In this document: positions 17,106 through 26,034 of the stretch, piece after piece | How the letters are laid out: every line of letters starts with the position of its first letter | Position numbering within the stretch: the first letter of the stretch is position 1 | Assembly: GCF_000165485.1 (NCBI RefSeq) | Contig: NC_014623.1 | Span: forward strand, 3,925,501 to 3,989,500 | Direction: 5' to 3' | DNA from: Stigmatella aurantiaca DW4/3-1 | Lineage (GTDB): Bacteria; Myxococcota; Myxococcia; Myxococcales; Myxococcaceae | DNA: 64,000 nucleotides | Program-made: the position numbers and the translations under genes | The notes under the pieces: model-generated | The model's database searches: none | The model's input: the letters and a program-made list of their open reading frames with translations, nothing else | What the model was told of the DNA's origin: nothing

Positions 17106-18566
17106 TCACCGTGCGACGGTGTAGACGAGAAGGTTCGTGGCCCTGTCGACGGGCACTGGACCTTGAGGCTCTCGCAGCGTGCGGCCCCGGGCATCGAGGA
17201 CGCCCAGGATGTTGTAGTTGCCTACGTCCAGGTTGAGCAGGGCCTCCACCTTCATGTTCCGCTGGGACAGCAGCTCCTGGAGCTTCACCGCGGGCTCGTC
17301 CAGGCGGACGTTCTGGGTGATGTCGAACACCACATGGTGGGCGGCCCCGGTGCTCTTGTCGCTCACCAGGGCCAGCAGCCTTCGTTCGCGGAGCTGATGC
17401 TTCACCTTCTCGGGATCGATCAGCAGCTCGTCACCGTAGAGCAGCAACTGCGTTTGAAAGAGTGTCGCGCGGCGGGTGCGGCACCACTCCAGCAGGCGGG
17501 AGTAGGCGATGAGGCTGGCAAATGGGTTGCCGATCTCCTGGGTACTCCGGGTGCCCAGGGGCAGCTGGATAAGGTCTCGTTTGAGATTGATGACCCGGAT
17601 GCCTCCATTCTCCTCCACGATGACCAGTCCATGCCGGTCTGGCATCAGCACGGCATTGACGATGGTTCCGCGGTCGACGGTCAGCCCCTCGGGCTGGCGC
17701 TGCGCATTCGTGAAGCCGCCGGTCATGAACAAGGCCACGCTGCGTGTGCCCGTCATCTGGCGGAAGGTCGAGGCGACGTTGCCCGCGGCCAGGTAGTGCG
17801 CCCGGAACTGGGGGCGTGGCATCCAGATTGCGCTGCCCTGGCTGTCTCCTCCCCGGGCCGTCAGGGTGTAGACCGAGGCGTTCGCGGGAAGGTCCACCTT
17901 GGGTCTTGGCAGCAGCATCCAACGCGCGTTCTGAACGCGTGGAGCTTCGAAATACTCCGCGAAGAATTCCGGGCCGAGGGAGTCTTCAAAGCTGTCCGCG
18001 ACCGTGGTCAACAACTCCACCACCTTCTGCCATGCCCGCTTGCCGAGGTATTTCCAGTTGCCCTGGCGGAGGTTGGCGGCGGCTTTGTTTTCGCCCTTCA
18101 CGGCCACATGGACTCGCTGAGCCGCGAGGCGCTTGATGAGTTCCTCATGACGGGGGGCATTGCCCAGCTTCTCCAGCTTCTGGCCCACCCTTCCGAGGAT
18201 GAAGTAGCCGATGGTTTGATACACCGCCCCTCGGCCTTGAAGCCGCGCGCCGTAGGCCAGGAAGTCCTCGCCCAGTTGGACGGTCCGTGGGAGCCGCGCC
18301 TCCAGAAGGGGCTCCTGCTGCTGAAAATGGCGCTCGACGAGTTGGTAGAGCAGCTCCTCTCCGCAGCGCCCCCGCTTGTCATACTCCTCCCGGAGCCGTT
18401 GGAGGGCATCCAGGTCATCGAGCCCGCGGCTTTGCACCAGGGCTGAGAAGCCGGCTTGCTGGAGGCACTCCTCCTTGCCCTGCGCCATCACGGCGGTGGC
18501 TGGAATCAGCACCCAGAGCAGCAGGAGCCCGCGCAGGTGCGAGCACGCCACGGGGCCGCTCCTCAC
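17106..18566 (-). CDS. Exported protein with degenerate phosphodiester-glycosidase-like domain
   Basis: The 486-residue protein has a signal peptide (cleavage near AVMAQG, about residue 29) and a helical N-terminal half with no recognised family. The second half parallels the next gene upstream: FMTGGFTNAQRQPEGLTVD here against FATNAGMFTPARRPVGLYVE there. That is the signature area of phosphodiester glycosidase (NAGPA/DUF2233) proteins, but the conserved Asn is missing here, so activity is doubtful. The GTG start overlaps the previous stop (GTGA). It probably acts in the periplasm or outside the cell with its paralog. Confidence 0.6.
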   Translation of the reverse strand: MRSGPVACSHLRGLLLLWVLIPATAVMAQGKEECLQQAGFSALVQSRGLDDLDALQRLREEYDKRGRCGEELLYQLVERHFQQQEPLLEARLPRTVQLGEDFLAYGARLQGRGAVYQTIGYFILGRVGQKLEKLGNAPRHEELIKRLAAQRVHVAVKGENKAAANLRQGNWKYLGKRAWQKVVELLTTVADSFEDSLGPEFFAEYFEAPRVQNARWMLLPRPKVDLPANASVYTLTARGGDSQGSAIWMPRPQFRAHYLAAGNVASTFRQMTGTRSVALFMTGGFTNAQRQPEGLTVDRGTIVNAVLMPDRHGLVIVEENGGIRVINLKRDLIQLPLGTRSTQEIGNPFASLIAYSRLLEWCRTRRATLFQTQLLLYGDELLIDPEKVKHQLRERRLLALVSDKSTGAAHHVVFDITQNVRLDEPAVKLQELLSQRNMKVEALLNLDVGNYNILGVLDARGRTLREPQGPVPVDRATNLLVYTVAR

Positions 18567-19399
18567 TTCACGGACTCGCTGATGGCGATCATGGCACCAA
18601 AGTCGCCATCGAGTTCATCGCGGCCGAGTGCAGGCAAATACATGCGCGACACCACCCCATCCAGGTACAGCGCATCCTGGCAGCCAAACTGGTCGCGGAA
18701 GAAGCTCGCGAACTCATGAAGGTTCACTGCCTGTTGGGTCATGGCGAAGACCACCCTGGTCGGGGTGACGATTCCCACGCCGCTGCGGCGAGGCGAGAGG
18801 TTCCGGCTGCCTTCACGGAATGCGGGATGCATTTGGCCGTGCAGGAGCAGGGCGGGCCCCGACTGGGTGGCATACAGCACCTTCGCGGGGGGGTGAGCCG
18901 CATAGGCAGAGCTCTCCAAAATGCCCGCCCCCGTTTCCGTGACGAAGAAGACGGCGTTGGGCTTGAGGAAGAAGTTGCCGGCCTCCTCTTGGGTATTGAG
19001 GCCCACGAACTCGCGTCCGTCTTCCACGTACAGCCCCACGGGCCTCCGGGCCGGGGTGAACATCCCGGCATTGGTGGCGAACACGAGGCGTTTTCCCCTG
19101 CCTTGGAGCCAGCCTCGCAGGTTGCCCAGGCTGCTGAACGGCGTCCCATCAGGTTGCTGGAAGTAAAAGCGCAGCTTGGACTGGGTGAGGTCGACCTCGT
19201 ACGTGTCGTAGGTATTCCCCCGGTAGGCAATGCGGCGTGCCGCCACCCGGCCAGTGGGAGTCTGAAGGGAGCGGGTCGCCGCCGGCGTGTGGGGCGCGGC
19301 GAGCAGGTGGGTGGCGCCGGTGCCCAGCCCCGAGCCGATCAGCAGTGTGACCAGGTACTTCACAGGGACCGTCCATCCGGAGGCGCTGCGTGGGCTCAT
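18563..19399 (-). CDS. Phosphodiester glycosidase family protein (NAGPA/DUF2233-like)
   Basis: The 278-residue protein has an N-terminal membrane anchor or signal (about 13-35) and one domain of the NAGPA family: FATNAGMFTPARRPVGLYVE (about 107-126), then PNAVFFV, GPALLLHGQ and a late LYLDGVVSRMYLP, which matches the usual D-G strand. Members cleave phosphodiester-linked N-acetylglucosamine or related wall-polymer linkages in other bacteria; the substrate here is unknown. The start at 19399 is chosen because it overlaps the upstream stop as ATGA; the longer in-frame extension would lie inside that upstream gene. Confidence 0.78.
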   Translation of the reverse strand: MSPRSASGWTVPVKYLVTLLIGSGLGTGATHLLAAPHTPAATRSLQTPTGRVAARRIAYRGNTYDTYEVDLTQSKLRFYFQQPDGTPFSSLGNLRGWLQGRGKRLVFATNAGMFTPARRPVGLYVEDGREFVGLNTQEEAGNFFLKPNAVFFVTETGAGILESSAYAAHPPAKVLYATQSGPALLLHGQMHPAFREGSRNLSPRRSGVGIVTPTRVVFAMTQQAVNLHEFASFFRDQFGCQDALYLDGVVSRMYLPALGRDELDGDFGAMIAISESVK

Positions 19400-20082
19400 G
19401 GGCTCATGCCTTGGGGGCTCCTGGACGGAACGGAGAGGGTCCTCGGAATGACGGCGAAGGTGGGGGGCTTCGGGGTGCCCCACCGGAGCAACATGGCCAG
19501 GGACAGTCCCGAGAGGGCTCCTCCCAGGGCCCATCCCAGCAGGGGCTCCCAGCGCTGTCCCGCGGCGGCGGTGAGGAGCAATGCCAGGCTCCAGGTGAAG
19601 GTGCGTGCGGGAAGCCAGAGCAACCCGAGGCCGAGGGTGCGCAGCCCTCGGGCACGTTGCCAGAGCGCTGAGGTGAATTGCAGGACCGCCATGAGCAGCC
19701 CATAGAGGAGGATGCCCTGGCCTGGATCGAGCTGTTGCCACTGCCAGAGAATGACCGCCGCGACCGCCCCGGAGGTTCCACGCTTCACCCAGCGCCACCG
19801 CTGTCCCCGGGGGAGGGCCACGCTCTGGATGGCCTCCGCGGTGCAAGTGAGCGCTCCCTTCTGGACTGGGAGCAGCCATGCGGCGGGAATCTGTCCCAAG
19901 GGGGGAGGGAGGCTGGCCAATTTGAGCTGTGTGCCCAGCAGCCCATAGCCGCAGGCCCAGCCAATGGCGCCCGCCACCATCAAGGGCCCGTAGCCGCGTG
20001 CCAGCCCCACCGCGAGGGTGGCCGCTTCTTTCAGCCGCGAGCGCGGTGCCGTCGGCTCGGGAACATGGGTGAAGTCACTCAT
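19396..20082 (-). CDS. Multi-pass membrane protein of unknown function
   Basis: The 228-residue protein starts at MSDFTHVPEP and has about five hydrophobic segments (near 30-50, 65-80, 105-120, 150-185, 185-205) with basic loops, including RGQRWRWVKRGTSG. No family is recognised. It opens an operon with two phosphodiester-glycosidase-like genes and could be their membrane partner or a carrier for their substrate, though that rests on order alone. The 39 in-frame residues before this ATG are unlike a protein N-terminus and were left out. Confidence 0.65.
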   Translation of the reverse strand: MSDFTHVPEPTAPRSRLKEAATLAVGLARGYGPLMVAGAIGWACGYGLLGTQLKLASLPPPLGQIPAAWLLPVQKGALTCTAEAIQSVALPRGQRWRWVKRGTSGAVAAVILWQWQQLDPGQGILLYGLLMAVLQFTSALWQRARGLRTLGLGLLWLPARTFTWSLALLLTAAAGQRWEPLLGWALGGALSGLSLAMLLRWGTPKPPTFAVIPRTLSVPSRSPQGMSP

Positions 20083-20164
20083 GCAGCGCTCTGCGGGCAC
20101 GCTCCAGCAAGGGTGCCGCAGAGGATACCACTTCGTTGCGATGCCCATCGGCATGGGCGTTTCA

Positions 20165-20194
20165 GGGCACCGCACCTCGTGGCGTGCGGTGCCC
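20165..20194 (-). terminator. Hairpin after the subtilase gene
   Basis: GGGCACCGCAC (20165-20175) and GTGCGGTGCCC (20184-20194) form a perfect 11-bp stem with an 8-nt loop, 26 nt past the stop of the large subtilase gene. There is no clear T tract on the minus strand, so it may end transcription inefficiently or stabilise the 3' end. It sits before the membrane-protein operon and probably separates the two units. Confidence 0.6.
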
Positions 20195-20219
20195 TTCACT
20201 CCTGGGTGCCCTCAGCCGG

Positions 20220-23200
20220 TCAGCGAGAAGGGGCCCGGAGCGTTCGCGGCTGGCGGCGGGGCCGGAGGCCCATCCCGAGCGCCATGAGCAGCAGGGGCAG
20301 CATGCCCCCCAGCGAAGTCTCCCCCGCGCTGCATCCCGCATATCGCTCATCGCCAGGCTCGGAGGGGTCGGAGGGGTGGTGGGCCCTGGAGATCCTGAAG
20401 TGGGCCTCGGCCGTAGGGGGGCTCAACGCCCCGGCGGCGTCCTTCGCGTAGGCGGTCCAGAAGTACCGCTCTCCTCGGACGAGGGCGGAGGGGAGGGTGA
20501 ACGAGGTGTGCCCCCGGTCTCCCTCGGAGACGCCATTTCCCGTGGCCACCAGCGTCCCGTCGGCCAGCCGCACCTCGAAGAAGTAGGTGAGCACATCCCC
20601 ATCGGGGTCCACGGCATTCTGGACCCGCAGGGTGAGCCTCCGGGTGGAGAGGATGGCATCGAAGGGGTTGAGCGCGACTGGCGCGGAGGGGGCGTCGTTG
20701 CGCGTGTTGACCTTGAACGAGTGGAGTGACCACTCGCTCGCGGAGAAGCCGTCCAGGGCTCGGGCGCGCCAGAAGTAGCGCGTGTTCTCCGTCAAGGCAG
20801 GGGTCTGCCATCGCACCTTGCTGTCCGGGTCCGCTTCCAGCGCGGCGGACGCCATGCGGTTCGGGCTGTTGAAGGTGGGGCTGGTGTCCAGCTCGAAGAC
20901 ATAGGCGAGCGCGTCCCCATCGGGATCTCGGGCGGCATGCGCCACGAGCGTCGGGGTGAACAGGGAGACGGCGCTGTCCATGGAGGGCTCGGCGAGCACG
21001 GGAAGGCCCGGTTCACGGTTGGAAGGCCGGCCGAGATAGGTGGAGAAGGATGACACGTCGCTGTGGGACGTGGCCCCGTGCGGGTCCGTTGCGGTGACAC
21101 GCCAGTAATACGTGGTGAAGGGCATGAGGGAAGAGGGCACGATCCAGGCCGTGCTTCCGTGAGCGCCTGCCGCGGTGGCGCCGGAGGTGAGCACTGTCTG
21201 GGTCATCGCCTGATCCCTGGCCAGCTCGAACGTATAGGTGAGGGTCCCATCGTCGGCGTCGAGCGCATTGTCGGTGATGAGCGTGAGCTTGTCCGTGGGA
21301 ACCTGGGTCTCGGCCAACGGGTGCGCGGTGCGGGGCGCATTGGGCGCATCGTTGATGGGATTGAAGGTGATGGATTGCACCTCGCTCCAGGCACCGTGGA
21401 GCGAGCCATCCGTGGCACGCACACGCCAGGCATAGACGTGGTCGTCCTGAAGGTCCTCCAGCGTCTCGCTCTCCGTCCCATCCGTCAGCGTGGCCGAGGT
21501 GTCCGCTCCTGGAACCTGGTCCACCGTGACGTCGCGGATCGGCAGAGTGAGGGTCCGGTCCGCGAAGAGCTGGAACTGGTAGCGCACCGTGGCGAGGTTG
21601 CCGGCATCCTTCACGTTCTGGGCGGTGAGCACGAGTTCAGGCGTGTTCACCTGTTCGCCCGACAAGGGGTGTCCGGCCACCGCGGCCTCGGGAATGCGGG
21701 GTCCCCCGTGCTCGGAGAGGAATTCGGTGAGGTTGCTGACCCCATCGCCGTCCAGGTCCTCGTCCGCGTCGTGGCGCGTGGGATCCAGACCGTGCTCCCG
21801 TTCCCAGCTGTCCGCCATCCCATCGCCATCGGCGTCCTTCCACCAGACGGTCAGGGTGATGGGTTGTGAATCCGAGGCGCCGTCGTCATCGGTGACGGTG
21901 ACGGTGAAGAGGTGGGGGCGCCCCTCTCCGCTGCTCTGTTGGCGGTGGGGCGTCCACAACAGCAGGCCATCTGCCGTCACGCTCAGGCCCGCGGGGGCGC
22001 CGCTGACGCTGAAGGTCAATGTGTCCGCGCCCGGATCCGTGGCGGTCAGGCGCAGCGCGAGCAGGCTCCCCTCCACGGCATCCGTGCGGGGCGGAAGCGT
22101 CAGGGTGGGGGGCGCGTTGTCAATGGTGACGGGGATGGTCAGCTCGGTGAAGCTGTCTTCATCCATCACGCGCACGAGGGAGGTGAAGGTGTTGCCCCCA
22201 GCGGGGTTGTCGCGGAAGGAGTGCAGCGCTTGGGGCGTGGTGCTCAGGGCATCGAACGTTCCATCGCCATCGAAATCCCAGAGGAAGGCCTTGATGGGAT
22301 CGGTGCTGGCCTCCTGTGCCCCGCTCACGGCTGACAGCTCAAAGGTGACCGTGGAGGGCTCCGTGCCTTTGCCTGTCAGAAATTGCGCCTTCAGCCCTTT
22401 GGCGACTGGGTTCACCTCGGCGATGTCCAGCGTGAGGGCCTGTACATCGGAGACGCTGCCGTCGGCATCCACCACCCGCAGGGCGTACCGGAACTGGCCA
22501 GAGTCCGTGGCGAGGCCAGAGAGGGTGATGTCTCCATCGGTGAGCCGGGATTCCTCCGCGTCCACGGTGAAGGTGGTGCCGTCGTAGTCATGATCCCACT
22601 GGACCTTCCAGGGCTTGGCGTTGTCCCCCGGGTTGCTGAAGGCCGAGATGAGCTGGAAGGCTTCGCCCTCTTGCAGAGAGGTTGTTCCCCGAAGGGGGCT
22701 CAAGGCTGGAGCCAGATCCTCGACGGTGATCTCCAACACCTGGATGTTGCTCTGAACCCCATCCTTGTCGGTGACCCGGGCGGCGACGGTGAACGTGCCA
22801 TCCTGAGGAAAGCTGTGTTCGAGGGTGACGCGGCCTGCCTGGGTGACGATGGAGGTCCGGTCCGCGGAGAACGTCTGGCCGTCGTGGTCGAGGTCCCATT
22901 CCACTTTCCAGGGGGCATCCAGCCCTGGATCGGTGAAGGAGACGCTCAGGGCGGTGGGCTTGTTCTCCTGAGGGACGCCGGTGGCGCTGAGCGCGCCCAG
23001 CACGGGGGCCACATCGGCCACGGTGAGGGGGAACTTCTCCAGGGTGGAGCGGGTCCCACTGGCGTCCGTGACGCGCACCGCGACGAGCACCGTTCCGCTC
23101 TCAAGCGCGGGGGCCGAGAGGGAGATGGGCCCCTGCTGGGTGATTTCCTGGGTGGCCTCGGGGGTCAGCCAACCCGGGAAGTCCGTGTCGAGCTGGACCG

Positions 23201-25634
23201 TCCAGGGACTGTCCGTGGCGCCATCCGCATCATCGAAGGAGGTGGTGACGGTGATCGTGTCGCCCTCGGTGAGGGTGGCCGGAGAGACGGCGAGGGGTTG
23301 CACCACCGGCGCGGTGGTGGGCGTCTGGATTCTCCAGAGGATGGAGGAGTCGTTTTTCAGCGAGGGCACGTCGCTGCTGTACTGGACCGCCGCCAGATCG
23401 GCCGTCTGCACGCCCACGGTGGCACTGGCGCCTTTGTCCAAGGTGCTGTCGTTGACGAGGACGTCCCGGTAATTGAAGAGGATGTCTGGCTTGTCTTCGA
23501 AGAAGACCACCTGGAAGTTGAGTGTATCGGCGGGGGCTGCCGCGCGGGTATCGCGGTGGTGGACGTTGCGCCACTCGATCACGAGTTCTCGGTGGGGGGC
23601 CACGCCCAGCACATCCCAGTACACGTTGTCCTCACTGGCTGGGCCTGGGTAGAGATCGTCCCAGAACGGCGCCACGAACGTGGCATGGGGAGCGGCTGGC
23701 AGCGGGCCGTTGTGGAAACCGATGGTGTCGCTGGTGAACGACACGGCCCCGTTCATGCTGATGTTCAGCAAGGTCTGGCCCGGGCCCTGGGCGAACGGAA
23801 TGGGAAAGGGCGTGGCGAGCGAGGAGACGGTATCGTCGCCCTGTTGCAGGGAGGTGCCCGTGAAGGCGCGCCACTCCGCGGGGACTTCTTTCCGCGTGTA
23901 GCTCAGGGCGGTGTGGACGGTCAGGGGCTCACCCTCTGGAAAAGAGAGGGTATAGGTGCCCGCGGCGCCCGGCTCGAAGTAACCCGTGTACATGCCATCA
24001 CCGGCCACCTCGTCCCCATGCTGGCCGTTGTCTTGTAGCAAGAATGTCTCGTTGCCAGGCGTCACGTTGACGGCCAGAGCGCCCGCGGGCGCGTCGCAGC
24101 GGATGTGATAGGCGACAATCTGAAGCGGCTCCTGGACGGCCACGGAAGCGGTGGGCAGCAGGGGGCGCACCCGGCTCGAGAAGACCTGGTTGTTACACGT
24201 CAGCGAGCCCTTGCCGCCGCTGTCCGAAGCGCGCAGACGGCCGCCCGTCAGGGTTTTCCCCTGGGCGGCGGTGGAGCTCACCGCCCCCGCGAGCACCAGG
24301 TTCTTGATCTGCCGCCAATCGCGGCTCGGATCCTGTGCCTTGAGCAGTCCAACCACGCCGGTCACGTGCGGGGCGGCCATCGAGGTGCCATCGAAGGAGT
24401 CATACTTCCCGTTCGGCACGCTGCTGAGGATCTCGACCCCCGGCGCGGCGAGGTGCACCGTGCGCTGGCCGTAGTTGGAGAAGCTGGCCAAGGTGTCGTT
24501 GCGATCGTGCGCGGCCACGGAGATGACGTTGGAGAGGAAGTAGCTGCCTGGATAGGAGGCGAGGGCGTCGTTGTCGGTGTTGTTATTGCCCGCCGCGGCC
24601 ACGAAGAGGATGCCGTCGTCACGGTGTTGGATGATGGCGTCTTGAAGTTCCTGGGAAAAGGCACCGCCTCCCCAGGAGTTGTTGGTGGCGATGACGTTGA
24701 CCGGGTGAAGGGCCCGCGTCTTCATCAGGTGGACGTAATCGAGGCACGTCACCGCATCCGCCAGGGTGCCGCTGCCCCCGGAGTCCAGGAACTTGCAGCC
24801 CATCAGCTGGGCGGACCAGTTCACGCCCACCACGCCGGTGGCGTTGTTGCCACGGCCGGCGATGGTCCCCGCACAGTGCGTGCCGTGCTCGTTGTCATCC
24901 AGGGGATCGCCGCTGTGGGTGATCGCGTTGATGCCGTGGACGTCGTCGATGAACCCGTTGCCGTCGTCGTCCACGTGATTGCCCGGAATCTCGCCCGGGT
25001 TGGTCCACAGGTTGTCCTGGAGATCGGGATGGGTGTAGTCGAACCCCGTGTCGATCACCGCCACCACACCGGAGGTGCGGGTGCCCCGGGTCAGCTCCCA
25101 GGCCTCGGGGGCGTTGATGTCCACGTCGGCCGTCCCTCCCGACTGGCCGGTGTTGTGCATGCCCCACAGATCGCCGAAGCGCGCGTCGTCCGGGAGCGCG
25201 TGGATGCGATAGACGAAGTTGGGCTCCGCGTGCTCGATGCGGGGGTCTTTCAGATACGACGCCAGGACCTCCTTCAGGGAGGCCTCGGGCACCGTGACCA
25301 GTTGCAACTCGGGTTGTGAGCGGTAGGTGCGCAGCACCTGGGCGCCCCGTTGCGCATGGGCCGCCGTCGCCACGAGATGTCCGGCGCCCTTCTTGAAACG
25401 CACCAGCAATTGGCCCGCGACATACTCGGCGCCATTCGAATCTCGAAGAACCCGTGCCCCGGAGGCGAGGGGGCGTGCCAGTGTGGTCCCGCGCGGGGCG
25501 CGGGGCGTGGCCGCTCCGGATTCCTCCTTGTTCGTGCACCCCTGAAGCGCCAGGAGTGGCCCGAGGACCAGGGCGACCAGCGTCCTCTTGCCGGGCACGG
25601 CTTGTCGCGCCCCCGGCTTCATCCAACCCATCAT
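20220..25634 (-). CDS. Surface subtilisin-like protease with Ig/PKD-type repeats and MYXO-CTERM
   Basis: The 1804-residue protein has a lipobox (LALQGC, Cys 33), an inhibitor-like propeptide (about 70-140), and an S8 domain with intact triad Asp195 (VIDTGFDYTH), His250 (EHGTHCAG), Ser418 (GTSMAAPHV) and oxyanion Asn350. A long chain of PKD/cadherin/fibronectin-III-like modules follows, including FLWDFDGDGTFD and a calcium-binding thrombospondin-3-type segment (DADGDGMADSWE). The C-terminus is a MYXO-CTERM tail: a Cys in YAGCSAG, a hydrophobic helix, then RPRRQPR. It should be exported and held on the outer surface, where it could degrade prey or matrix proteins. Carrying both an N-terminal lipobox and a C-terminal anchor is unusual. 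Confidence 0.9.
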   Translation of the reverse strand: MMGWMKPGARQAVPGKRTLVALVLGPLLALQGCTNKEESGAATPRAPRGTTLARPLASGARVLRDSNGAEYVAGQLLVRFKKGAGHLVATAAHAQRGAQVLRTYRSQPELQLVTVPEASLKEVLASYLKDPRIEHAEPNFVYRIHALPDDARFGDLWGMHNTGQSGGTADVDINAPEAWELTRGTRTSGVVAVIDTGFDYTHPDLQDNLWTNPGEIPGNHVDDDGNGFIDDVHGINAITHSGDPLDDNEHGTHCAGTIAGRGNNATGVVGVNWSAQLMGCKFLDSGGSGTLADAVTCLDYVHLMKTRALHPVNVIATNNSWGGGAFSQELQDAIIQHRDDGILFVAAAGNNNTDNDALASYPGSYFLSNVISVAAHDRNDTLASFSNYGQRTVHLAAPGVEILSSVPNGKYDSFDGTSMAAPHVTGVVGLLKAQDPSRDWRQIKNLVLAGAVSSTAAQGKTLTGGRLRASDSGGKGSLTCNNQVFSSRVRPLLPTASVAVQEPLQIVAYHIRCDAPAGALAVNVTPGNETFLLQDNGQHGDEVAGDGMYTGYFEPGAAGTYTLSFPEGEPLTVHTALSYTRKEVPAEWRAFTGTSLQQGDDTVSSLATPFPIPFAQGPGQTLLNISMNGAVSFTSDTIGFHNGPLPAAPHATFVAPFWDDLYPGPASEDNVYWDVLGVAPHRELVIEWRNVHHRDTRAAAPADTLNFQVVFFEDKPDILFNYRDVLVNDSTLDKGASATVGVQTADLAAVQYSSDVPSLKNDSSILWRIQTPTTAPVVQPLAVSPATLTEGDTITVTTSFDDADGATDSPWTVQLDTDFPGWLTPEATQEITQQGPISLSAPALESGTVLVAVRVTDASGTRSTLEKFPLTVADVAPVLGALSATGVPQENKPTALSVSFTDPGLDAPWKVEWDLDHDGQTFSADRTSIVTQAGRVTLEHSFPQDGTFTVAARVTDKDGVQSNIQVLEITVEDLAPALSPLRGTTSLQEGEAFQLISAFSNPGDNAKPWKVQWDHDYDGTTFTVDAEESRLTDGDITLSGLATDSGQFRYALRVVDADGSVSDVQALTLDIAEVNPVAKGLKAQFLTGKGTEPSTVTFELSAVSGAQEASTDPIKAFLWDFDGDGTFDALSTTPQALHSFRDNPAGGNTFTSLVRVMDEDSFTELTIPVTIDNAPPTLTLPPRTDAVEGSLLALRLTATDPGADTLTFSVSGAPAGLSVTADGLLLWTPHRQQSSGEGRPHLFTVTVTDDDGASDSQPITLTVWWKDADGDGMADSWEREHGLDPTRHDADEDLDGDGVSNLTEFLSEHGGPRIPEAAVAGHPLSGEQVNTPELVLTAQNVKDAGNLATVRYQFQLFADRTLTLPIRDVTVDQVPGADTSATLTDGTESETLEDLQDDHVYAWRVRATDGSLHGAWSEVQSITFNPINDAPNAPRTAHPLAETQVPTDKLTLITDNALDADDGTLTYTFELARDQAMTQTVLTSGATAAGAHGSTAWIVPSSLMPFTTYYWRVTATDPHGATSHSDVSSFSTYLGRPSNREPGLPVLAEPSMDSAVSLFTPTLVAHAARDPDGDALAYVFELDTSPTFNSPNRMASAALEADPDSKVRWQTPALTENTRYFWRARALDGFSASEWSLHSFKVNTRNDAPSAPVALNPFDAILSTRRLTLRVQNAVDPDGDVLTYFFEVRLADGTLVATGNGVSEGDRGHTSFTLPSALVRGERYFWTAYAKDAAGALSPPTAEAHFRISRAHHPSDPSEPGDERYAGCSAGETSLGGMLPLLLMALGMGLRPRRQPRTLRAPSR

Positions 25635-26034
25635 GAGCAGTGCCTGCTTTCTCTTGATCGATGAGCGTTCGGACGTGCGTGTTCTGTCGGTGGCGGGTCC
25701 CCAGCCCGAACGGATTCCAGCTTCGGTAATCCGGGTGCCATTGGGGGCGGAGAGGGCAGGCCATTCAAGGGCCCAGGGGTTTTCCAGGACGGCGGGGTTC
25801 CTTCTTGAACAGGGCTGGAGGGGTGGCCCCAGCCGAGCCGCTCACTTCCGTGAAACTCAATGGTCCGCTTGGGTGGGGTGGGAGAGGGGCGCCCGGAGAC
25901 CCAGGGCCCCCCCTTGCGCCCAAGGCTGCTTTGCGCCCGGACGAGCAGCCGAGGCCTTTTCACCCCCCCCCTCCAGGTGAGGATGCGGTATAGACGGCTG
26001 CCCCCGAAAGCTCCAATGCTGGGGCAGCAACGCG
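25635..26034. other. 400-bp intergenic region between divergent subtilase and pcnB
   Basis: No credible gene is seen. The region must carry both promoters. On the plus strand TATAGA at 25989-25994 could be a -10 box for pcnB, giving a leader of about 35 nt; no good -35 box is at the matching place. The stretch 25900-25980 has several C and G runs (CCCCCCC at about 25909 and 25967) that could slip. Nothing resembling a repeat family, tRNA or riboswitch was noticed. Confidence 0.5.

Noticed and set aside
21720-21850. Dockerin domain in the subtilase
   Set aside because: The Asp-rich DADGDGMADSWE segment fits thrombospondin-3-type calcium repeats better, and no duplicated dockerin pattern or cellulosome context is seen.
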